Source: an uncultured Prevotella sp.
Lineage (GTDB): Bacteria > Bacteroidota > Bacteroidia > Bacteroidales > Bacteroidaceae
Assembly: GCA_946625715.1 (NCBI GenBank)
Contig: CAMOTK010000085.1
Location: forward strand, 1 to 8,132
DNA length: 8,132 bases
Reading direction: 5' to 3'
The translations under genes were made by a program, and so were the position numbers. Shown piece after piece: positions 1-7,200 of this stretch. Numbering within the stretch: position 1 is the stretch's first letter; every line of letters starts with the position of its first letter. The notes below the pieces were generated by a model, which was given only the letters and a program-made list of their open reading frames with translations, was not told the origin of the DNA and ran no database searches.

Positions 1-465
1 GTGGTTGCAGCCGCCGCCAATCTTCACGGCCTGCTTCTCGAGCATACGCATGCCGGGAGTGGTTTTGCGGGTGTCGAGCACACGGGTATTGGTGCCCTTT
101 AGGCGCTCCACATACTTGTTGGTCATCGTGGCGATACCACTCATGCGCTGCATGATGTTGAGCATCAGACGCTCCGTCTGCAACAGAGAGCGCACCTTGC
201 CCGAGACAATCATCGCAATGTCGCCCTTCTTCACACGGGCACCGTCTTGCATGAGCACTTCCACCTGCATGGTGGGGTCGAAACGGCGGAACACCTCTTT
301 GGCTATCTCTACGCCAGCCAGGATACCGTCTTCCTTGATGAGTAGATGGCTCTTGCCCATTGCGTCTTCGGGTATGCAACACAGTGTGGTGTGGTCGCCA
401 TCACCAATATCTTCTGCAAACGACAGGTCAATAAGTCTGTCAACTAATTCGTCTACGCTTAACAT
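1..465 (-). CDS. nadC: Quinolinate phosphoribosyltransferase (nicotinate-nucleotide pyrophosphorylase), 3'-truncated by window edge
   Basis: Cytoplasmic enzyme of de novo NAD synthesis that converts quinolinate and PRPP to nicotinate mononucleotide, CO2 and pyrophosphate. Read from ATG at 465, the frame stays open to base 1 and gives 155 residues; the family is usually about 280 long, so roughly the last 125 residues lie outside the window. Visible family marks: FAEDIGDGDHTT near residues 16-27, the N-terminal open-face sandwich region to about residue 95, ERLMLNIMQRMSGIATMT at 98-115, and LDTRKTTPGMR at 130-140, whose Arg and Lys belong to the substrate-binding set. The fragment ends in GGGCNH, just where the family has its conserved His-Arg. 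The ATG lies 12 bp after the stop of the beta-barrel gene, so it is probably cotranscribed with it. No good promoter of its own is visible. Identification is secure from the motifs; only the C-terminus is unseen. Confidence 0.95.
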   Translation of the reverse strand, partial: MLSVDELVDRLIDLSFAEDIGDGDHTTLCCIPEDAMGKSHLLIKEDGILAGVEIAKEVFRRFDPTMQVEVLMQDGARVKKGDIAMIVSGKVRSLLQTERLMLNIMQRMSGIATMTNKYVERLKGTNTRVLDTRKTTPGMRMLEKQAVKIGGGCNH

Positions 466-477
466 ATACTTGAGTTT

Positions 478-960
478 TTAAAGATAGATACCAAAACCTA
501 CGCGGAGCCCGAAGCCCGAATAATCGCTGTGGCTTTTTAGGCTCTGATTGTAATACACCTCTGGTTCGAGCGTGATGGTGCGGCTGAGGAAGAAGGCATA
601 GCCTATCTGCACCGTAGGCATCAGGTCGTCGTAAGAACCGCTGTGCTTATAGTCTGCTCCAAGACCGATGAAGAGGCCGTTCTGAAGAATATAGTAACGC
701 ACGCCGGCACCGAGCGTAATCGCATCGTCAGACTCGGCCGAGAGGTGGTCGTAGCCCACGTTGGCATTCACCATCCAGTTGTCAGTGAAGAAAAGACCGC
801 CCTTGGCGTTGACGCCGAAATGCCACTTTTGCGTGCTGTTATAGCTGAGATTGATATTCGAGAGGCTGGCATTGGCATAGAACTTTCCGCTCTCAAACTG
901 AGCAAATCCGCTCAATGACACCATCAGGGCCACGAGCATCATGATGAGTTTCTTTTTCAT
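478..960 (-). CDS. Small outer-membrane beta-barrel protein
   Basis: Predicted exported protein of 160 residues. It starts MKKKLIMMLVALMVSLSGFA and continues QFES, a classic signal peptide with cleavage after GFA and Gln as the new N-terminus, as is common in Bacteroidetes. The mature part alternates polar and aromatic residues in short strands (KFYANASLSNINLSY, WHFGVNAKGGLFF, VRYYILQNGLFIGLGADY) separated by turns, and ends in FGLRVGFGIYL, a hydrophobic terminal strand typical of outer-membrane barrels. The size suits an eight-stranded barrel of the OmpW/OmpX-like or generic Bacteroidetes beta-barrel type. A start at 981 would add MTYNFIS ahead of the signal peptide and overlap the cstA stop, so 960 is preferred. 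It lies 10 bp after cstA and 12 bp before nadC. Specific function is unknown; the barrel fold is inferred from the strand pattern. Confidence 0.8.
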   Translation of the reverse strand: MKKKLIMMLVALMVSLSGFAQFESGKFYANASLSNINLSYNSTQKWHFGVNAKGGLFFTDNWMVNANVGYDHLSAESDDAITLGAGVRYYILQNGLFIGLGADYKHSGSYDDLMPTVQIGYAFFLSRTITLEPEVYYNQSLKSHSDYSGFGLRVGFGIYL

Positions 961-970
961 AGAGATAAAA

Positions 971-2458
971 TTATAAGTCATTTTTCTGTGAATATTTACG
1001 ATACCAAAGGCCGAACCACACCAACGCTACCACCAATGTGGCAACTGCTACTGCACAGGCAAATCCGCCCGAAAGATGGAAGGCCTGCTCGGAGAAGAGA
1101 TAGGTGGTGCAGACGACGGTCATGAAGAGTGCTGGAATAAGGGTAATGAAATAGTTCTTCTTCTGCCAAACCAGATAAACGGTAATCGACCAGAGGGTGA
1201 ACACAGCCAGTGTCTGGTTGCTCCAGCCGAACCAGCTCCAGATGACGTCAAAGCCCTCGGGGTTGGACATCTGCCACACCAACAGGGCGATAACTGCGGC
1301 AAACAACGGGATGCACACATAGAGACGCTTGCTGATTGAATGTTGGTCGAGATGAATGAAGTCGGCAATAATCAGACGGGCACTGCGCAAAGCCGTATCG
1401 CCGCTGGTGATGGGTGCGGCCACTACACCGAGGATAGCGAGAATGCTACCGAAGAGTCCGAGCCAGTTCTCGCACACCACATTAACGATGCTGGGGGCCT
1501 TACTGAGAATGGCCTCGCCGCCTTCTATTTCCATATAGCCAGGTGTAGGCGACTGGTAGAAGAAGTACATAGCTACCGTTGCCCAAATGAGGGCCACCAC
1601 ACCTTCGGTAATCATGGCGCCATAAAACATGGGGCGTCCCATTTTCTCACTCTTCACGCAGCGGGCCATGAGTGGCGTCTGGGTGGCGTGAAAACCACTG
1701 ATAGCACCACAGGCGATGGTGATGAACAGACAAGGGAACACTGACTTGGTCGACCCAAAGGCGTCGGCAGCCATATTGCCAAGACCGGCATTCCACAGTT
1801 CTGGTACGGCTGGCATCTTCACGAAGAGCATCAACATAAGCGCCAAAGCCATGAAGAGCAGCGAGAAAGCAAAGAGCGGATAAATTTTGCCGATAATCTT
1901 GTCGATAGGCATCATTGTGGCTATCAGATAGTAGATAAAGATGACCACTATCCAGAAAGTGCTGCTCCCCAGCATACCGTCCTCACCGACGTTGCGCACA
2001 AACAGTTGCTGAAGCAGAGAAGCAGGACTATATACAAACACGGCGCCCACCATCATGAGCAGGAACACCGAGAAGACGAGCATCACTTGCTTGGGAGTGT
2101 TGCCTAAGTAGCGACCGATTATCTCCGGCAGATTGGCACCGCCGTGACGCATGCTCAGCATACCGCTCAAGTAGTCGTGAGTGGCACCAGCAAAGATACA
2201 TCCCAGCACAATCCACAGATAGGCCACCGGACCGAACTTGGCACCCATGATGGCACCGAAGATAGGGCCTGTGCCCGCAATATTCAGGAACTGTATCATG
2301 AAAATCTTCCACGAAGGCAACACGACAAAGTCTACGCCATCGGCCTTCGCCACAGCTGGTGTCACACGGTCGTCGGGGCCAAACACGCGCTCAACAAAGC
2401 GTCCATAAATGAAATAGCCCAAAACAAGAGCCGCAAGGCTCAACACAAATGAAATCAT
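971..2458 (-). CDS. cstA: CstA-family carbon-starvation transporter
   Basis: Inner-membrane transporter of the carbon-starvation family; characterised members (E. coli CstA and BtsT) take up peptides and/or pyruvate when carbon is scarce. The 495 residues contain about 13 hydrophobic segments from MISFVLSLAALVLGYFIYG to the last helix before WYRKYSQKND. Conserved features are NIAGTGPIFGAIMGAKFGP with the following helix ending GATHDYLSGMLSMRHGG, GAISGFHATQTPLMARC in the middle, and APITSGDTALRSARLI in the C-terminal half. It is shorter than E. coli CstA (about 700), matching the compact form in anaerobes. The frame can be extended to a TTG at 2494, but that codon lies inside the -7 element (2492-2499), so ATG 2458 is chosen. 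It heads a probable three-gene transcript with the barrel protein and nadC. The real substrate cannot be told from sequence. Confidence 0.92.
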   Translation of the reverse strand: MISFVLSLAALVLGYFIYGRFVERVFGPDDRVTPAVAKADGVDFVVLPSWKIFMIQFLNIAGTGPIFGAIMGAKFGPVAYLWIVLGCIFAGATHDYLSGMLSMRHGGANLPEIIGRYLGNTPKQVMLVFSVFLLMMVGAVFVYSPASLLQQLFVRNVGEDGMLGSSTFWIVVIFIYYLIATMMPIDKIIGKIYPLFAFSLLFMALALMLMLFVKMPAVPELWNAGLGNMAADAFGSTKSVFPCLFITIACGAISGFHATQTPLMARCVKSEKMGRPMFYGAMITEGVVALIWATVAMYFFYQSPTPGYMEIEGGEAILSKAPSIVNVVCENWLGLFGSILAILGVVAAPITSGDTALRSARLIIADFIHLDQHSISKRLYVCIPLFAAVIALLVWQMSNPEGFDVIWSWFGWSNQTLAVFTLWSITVYLVWQKKNYFITLIPALFMTVVCTTYLFSEQAFHLSGGFACAVAVATLVVALVWFGLWYRKYSQKNDL

Positions 2459-2491
2459 CTTTTTACTAGGTTTTTGTTTGAATTTTATGTG

Positions 2492-2499
2492 CAAAGATA
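2492..2499 (-). promoter_or_regulatory. Bacteroidetes -7 promoter element for cstA operon
   Basis: Read on the minus strand this is TATCTTTG, a perfect match to the Bacteroidetes -7 consensus TAnnTTTG, 33 bp upstream of the cstA ATG at 2458. No TTG or TTTG is present 19-21 bp further upstream; only a T-rich stretch (about 2520-2526) lies there, so the -33 element is weak. It would drive cstA, the barrel gene and nadC. Known consensus, inferred function. Confidence 0.7.
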
Positions 2500-2508
2500 G
2501 ACATTTTA

Positions 2509-2539
2509 TTTGATATATGAAAAAAATATCCTAACTTTG
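2509..2539 (+). promoter_or_regulatory. Bacteroidetes promoter for the GHL10 gene (-33 and -7)
   Basis: TTTG at 2509-2512 and TAACTTTG at 2532-2539 are separated by exactly 19 bp, matching the Bacteroidetes sigma-ABfr arrangement. Transcription would begin a few bases after 2539, giving a leader of roughly 20 bases before the proposed TTG start at 2567. Its upstream half shares the same short spacer as the divergent cstA promoter (2492-2499), so binding at one could affect the other. Confidence 0.75.
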
Positions 2540-2566
2540 CACGCAAATTTATCAAAAAAGAGCAAA

Positions 2567-4207
2567 TTGAAAGCAATATTTAAACTTTTCATCCTCTTAT
2601 TTGCATTGACCACTACGGCTCGTGCAGAAAAAAGCCCCAAATATGAAGTAAGAGCCGTATGGCTCACCACCATCGGCGGCATCGACTGGCCGCACAGCTA
2701 TTCGGCTGAAGCACAGAAACAGGAGCTCGGCCACATTTTAGACCAACTGAAAGCGGCCAACGTGAACACTATCTTGGTGCAAGCTCGTGTACGCGGCACC
2801 ACCATCTATCCTTCGGCTATGGAGCCGTGGGACGGCTGCATCACTGGCACACCCGGACGCTCGCCTGGCTACGACCCCTTGCAGTTGGTCATCGACGAAA
2901 GTCATCGTCGCGGAATGGAGTGTCACGCTTGGATAGTGACCATTCCTGTGGGCAAATGGAATAAGATTGGCTGTCAACAGCTGCGCCGCAAGTATCCAAA
3001 GCTCATCAAAAAGATTGGCGACGAGGGCTATATGGACCCCGAAAACGTGCTGACGGCCGACTATCTGGCACGTATCTGCACTGAGGTGACGCGTCGCTAT
3101 GACGTTGACGGCATACACCTCGACTACATCCGATATCCTGAGAAGTGGCGACTGAAAGTTTCGCGACAGCAAGGACGCGAGCACATCACCCGCATCGTAC
3201 GCACCATCCATCAAGCAGTGAAACAGGAAAAACCTTGGGTGAAGCTGTCGTGCTCACCCATCGGAAAGCATGACGACCTTGTGCGCTACAGTTCGCACGG
3301 TTGGAATGCCCGCACCACCGTGTGCCAGGATGCTCAGGCGTGGATGCGCGACGGACTGATGGACATGCTTTTCCCCATGATGTACTTTCAAGGCAACAAC
3401 TTCTTCCCCTTCGCCCTTGACTGGCAGGAGCACAGCTATGGGCGAATCGTCGTGCCGGGCTTGGGCATATATATGCTGCATCCGCACGAGAAGAACTGGC
3501 CACTCGAAGTGGTGGAGCGCGAGATGCAGGTGACCAGACAGTACGGCTTGGGGCACTGCTACTTCCGTTCGAAGTTCCTCACTGACAACGTGAAGGGTGT
3601 CTACGACTTCGCCTGCCGCTTCGATTGCGACCCCTCGCTGGTGCCCCCGATGACATGGGCTTGCACCACCCCACCCTCTGCACCAAAGGCCCTACAGCTA
3701 AAAGGCAACCGCCTATCGTGGCAAGCAGCCGATGACTTCTCCGGCGGCGATTACCTCTTATATAATATTTACGCCTCGCGCACGTTCCCAGTAGACATTA
3801 GCGACCCAGCCAATCTCGTGGCCACACGCCTCAGAGCCACCAGCGCCACCGTGATGCCATCGGGCTACTATTATGCCGTGACCGCACAGAACCGCTATGG
3901 TTTGGAAGGTCCTGCCGCCACCTTTGGCGACGCTCCCAACACGCACTCCGAGGTGAAGAAATCTGCCATGAAGCTCTATCGCACTGCGCTTGTCCCGCTA
4001 CCAAAGAAACCAGTGACGCTCGACGCCGAGTACCTCATTATAGAGAATCTACACGGCCAGCAGATGGGCGTTTTCCCTTGGCGCGGACGTCACCTTAACC
4101 TGAGTGCTTTGCCCGACGGTATCTACCGTTTCCGCTCGCTTGGCCGCAAGGGACGCACCCACATTGTGGGCACCTTCGCGCTACGCAAATCTAAAAAACT
4201 GCATTAA
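2567..4207 (+). CDS. Exported GHL10/DUF187-type glycosidase-like protein with Fn3-like and putative sorting domains
   Basis: Predicted secreted enzyme of the glycosyl-hydrolase-like 10 family; E. coli DigH (YddW) of this family cuts denuded peptidoglycan glycan strands, but the substrate here is unproven. From TTG 2567 it has 546 residues. Residues 1-20 form a signal peptide ending TTTARA with no lipobox Cys, so it is not a lipoprotein, unlike DigH. The catalytic barrel spans about 25-365: EVRAVWLTTIGGIDWP at the start, ILVQARVRGTTIYPS, and DVDGIHLDYIRYP at 179-191 with acidic residues typical of the active site. A fibronectin-III-like domain covers about 370-452, and a beta-rich tail 485-546 contains LNLSALPDGIYRFR. 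The start is TTG because the promoter (2532-2539) excludes the upstream frame, the next in-frame ATG is far inside the barrel, and AAGAG (2558-2562) sits 4 bases ahead. It is transcribed alone; carB has a separate promoter. Confidence 0.87.
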   Translation: MKAIFKLFILLFALTTTARAEKSPKYEVRAVWLTTIGGIDWPHSYSAEAQKQELGHILDQLKAANVNTILVQARVRGTTIYPSAMEPWDGCITGTPGRSPGYDPLQLVIDESHRRGMECHAWIVTIPVGKWNKIGCQQLRRKYPKLIKKIGDEGYMDPENVLTADYLARICTEVTRRYDVDGIHLDYIRYPEKWRLKVSRQQGREHITRIVRTIHQAVKQEKPWVKLSCSPIGKHDDLVRYSSHGWNARTTVCQDAQAWMRDGLMDMLFPMMYFQGNNFFPFALDWQEHSYGRIVVPGLGIYMLHPHEKNWPLEVVEREMQVTRQYGLGHCYFRSKFLTDNVKGVYDFACRFDCDPSLVPPMTWACTTPPSAPKALQLKGNRLSWQAADDFSGGDYLLYNIYASRTFPVDISDPANLVATRLRATSATVMPSGYYYAVTAQNRYGLEGPAATFGDAPNTHSEVKKSAMKLYRTALVPLPKKPVTLDAEYLIIENLHGQQMGVFPWRGRHLNLSALPDGIYRFRSLGRKGRTHIVGTFALRKSKKLH

Positions 4208-4223
4208 AAACTTAACCTTTCGC

Positions 4224-4254
4224 TTTGGCGTCTCCGATATTTTTTATATCTTTG
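4224..4254 (+). promoter_or_regulatory. Bacteroidetes promoter for carB (-33 and -7)
   Basis: TTTG at 4224-4227 and TATCTTTG at 4247-4254 are separated by 19 bp, the same geometry as the promoter at 2509-2539. It lies in the 82-bp gap after the GHL10 gene and would give carB a leader of about 30 bases. No hairpin terminator is visible between the GHL10 stop (4207) and this promoter, so some read-through is possible. No attenuator or PyrR-type leader fits in this short leader. Confidence 0.8.
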
Positions 4255-4289
4255 CAGCCCAAACGAACTAAACATTAAACGACAAGGAT

Positions 4290-7200
4290 ATGACAACAAA
4301 AAAACTGAAGAAGGTATTGGTACTGGGTTCCGGAGCTCTGAAAATCGGACAGGCCGGCGAGTTTGACTATTCTGGTTCGCAGGCACTCAAAGCCCTGCGC
4401 GAGGAAGGCATCAAGTCGGTGCTGGTAAATCCCAACATTGCTACCATTCAGACCTCGGAAGGCATTGCCGACAAAGTGTACTTCCAGCCCGTTACCCCCT
4501 ACTTCGTCACCGAAATCATCAAAAAGGAGCGCCCCGACGGCATTCTGTTGGCCTTTGGCGGACAGACGGCCCTAAACTGTGGCACCGAGCTCTACCTGAA
4601 CGGCACGCTGAGCGAATACAATGTGCAGGTGCTGGGCACGAGCGTAGAAGCCATCATGAACACCGAGGACCGCGACCTCTTTGTGAAGAAGCTCGACGAG
4701 ATTGAGCTGAAGACGCCCGTAAGCCACGCTGTAGAGAACATGGACGACGCACTGAAGGCTGCCCGCGAGATTGGATTCCCTATCATGATTCGTTCGGCCT
4801 ACGCTTTGGGCGGTTTGGGCTCGGGCATCTGTCCAGATGAGAAAGCCTTCACTGAACTGGCCGAGAGCGCTTTCACCTTTGCGCCACAAATCCTTGTCGA
4901 AGAGAGCCTGAAGGGCTGGAAAGAGATTGAGTTCGAGTGCATCCGCGACGCCAACGACCACTGCTTCACAGTGGCCTCGATGGAGAATTTCGACCCACTG
5001 GGCATCCATACCGGCGAGTCGATTGTGGTGGCACCCACCTGTTCGCTTCGCGAGGAGCAGGTGAAGATGCTGCAGGACATTACCATCCGTTGCGTGCGCC
5101 ATCTGAACATCGTGGGCGAGTGCAACATCCAGTTTGCTTTCAACGCCGTGACCAACGACTACCGCATCATTGAAATTAACGCCCGCTTGAGCCGAAGCAG
5201 CGCATTAGCCTCAAAGGCAACGGGTTATCCCCTCGCTTTCGTAGCCGCCAAGATTGCTCTCGGCTATACACTCGACCAGATAGGCGAGATGGGCACAACA
5301 TCAAGTGCCTATGCGGCTCCGCAGCTCGACTACATGATTTGCAAGATACCCCGTTGGGACCTCACGAAGTTTGCTGGCGTCAGCCGTCTGATTGGTTCGA
5401 GCATGAAGTCGGTGGGCGAGATTATGTCTATCGGCCGTTCGTTCGAAGAAATGATTCAGAAAGGTTTGCGCATGATTGGTCAGGGCATGCACGGTTTCGT
5501 GGGCAACGACCACACGCGCTTCGAGAATCTCGACTACGAGCTACAGAACCCCACCGACCTGCGCATCTTCGCGATTGCTCAGGCACTGGAAGAGGGCTAC
5601 ACCGTGGAGCGCATTGAAGAGCTGACGAAGATTGACATTTGGTTCCTGGAGCGTCTGAAGCACATCGTAGACCTGAAGCACGAGCTGCAGAAGTACGACC
5701 GTCTGGAAGACCTGCCCGACGATTTCCTGCTCGAAGTGAAGCGCTGCGGCTTCAGCGACTTCCAGATTGCCCGCTTCGTGCTGAAGCCCCAGAACGGCAA
5801 TATGGAGAAGGAGAATCTGGCCGTGCGCCGCTATCGCAAGCAGCGCGGCATACTGCCCTCGGTGAAGCGTATTCCCACGGTGGCCAGCGAGCATCCCGAA
5901 TTGACCAACTACCTCTACTTCACCTACACCCATGTGCCCGCCTTCGGCGATGCTCAGGGCGAGCAGTACCAACCTTCACACGACATCAACTACTACCAGA
6001 ACGACAAGTCGGTGGTAGTGCTCGGCTCGGGTGCTTACCGCATCGGCTCGAGCGTTGAGTTCGACTGGTGCTCGGTGAACGCCATTCAGACGGCACGCAA
6101 GTTGGGCTACAAGTCCATCATGATAAACTACAACCCCGAGACCGTGTCGACCGACTACGACATGTGCGACCGCCTCTACTTCGACGAGCTGTCGCTCGAG
6201 CGTGTACTCGACGTCATTGACCTTGAGTCGCCCCGCGGCGTCATAGTCAGCGTGGGTGGCCAGATACCCAACAACCTCGCGATGAAGCTTCACCGTCAAG
6301 GTGTGCCCGTGCTTGGCACAAGCCCCGTCGACATCGACCGCGCAGAGAACCGCGACAAGTTCTCAGCCATGCTCGACAAGCTGGGCATCGACCAACCGGC
6401 TTGGCGTGCGCTGACGTCGTTCGACGACATCAAGGAATTCGTCGGCGAGGTGGGTTATCCTGTGCTTGTGCGCCCCAGCTACGTACTCTCAGGTGCAGCT
6501 ATGAACGTGTGCTACGACGACGAGGAGCTACACCGCTTCCTCAACATGGCCACCGAGGTATCGAAGGAGTTCCCCGTGGTGGTGTCGCAGTTCATGCAGG
6601 AGACCAAAGAGATTGAGTTCGACGCTGTGGCCGACAAGGGCGAGGTGATTGAGTATGCCATCTCCGAGCACATTGAGTATGCCGGTGTACACTCGGGCGA
6701 CGCCACCATGGTGTTCCCCGCCCAGCACATCTACTACTCCACCATCCGCCAAATCAAGCACATTTCGCGCAAGATTGCGCAGGAGCTGAACATCAGCGGC
6801 CCGTTCAACATACAGTTTCTGGCCAAGAATCGCGAGGTGAAGGTCATCGAGTGTAACCTCCGTGCCTCGCGCTCGTTCCCCTTTGTAAGCAAAATCCTGA
6901 AGCGCAACTTCATTGAGACGGCCACGAAGATAATGCTCGACGCACCCTACGAGCGTCCCGACAAGAGCGAGTTCGACATCGACCGCATCGGCGTGAAGGC
7001 CAGCCAGTTCTCGTTTGCACGCCTGCAAAATGCCGACCCCGTGCTGGGCGTCGACATGAGCTCAACGGGCGAAGTTGGCTGTCTGGGCGACGACTTGAAC
7101 GAGGCTCTGCTCAACGCCCTCATTGCTACGGGCTACAAGTTGCCTAAGAAGTCGGTGCTCATCTCTTCAGGTGCCGCCAAAGGCAAGGTGAGCCTCTTGG

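Noticed and set aside
5..481. Open frame of 158 codons on the plus strand at the left edge
   Set aside because: It is antisense to nadC, whose minus-strand translation shows clear family motifs. The plus product has a Ser/Arg-rich shadow composition.
479..486. Possible nadC promoter, TATCTTTA on the minus strand
   Set aside because: It lacks the final G of TAnnTTTG, has no TTG at the right spacing upstream, and lies in the last codons of the barrel gene.
961..981. Earlier start for the barrel protein at 981
   Set aside because: It would put seven polar residues before a complete signal peptide and overlap the cstA stop; ATG 960 gives a canonical exported protein.
4208..4246. Terminator after the GHL10 gene
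   Set aside because: The region is AT-rich, but I find no inverted repeat followed by a T-run; the T-tract at 4240-4245 belongs to the carB promoter spacer.
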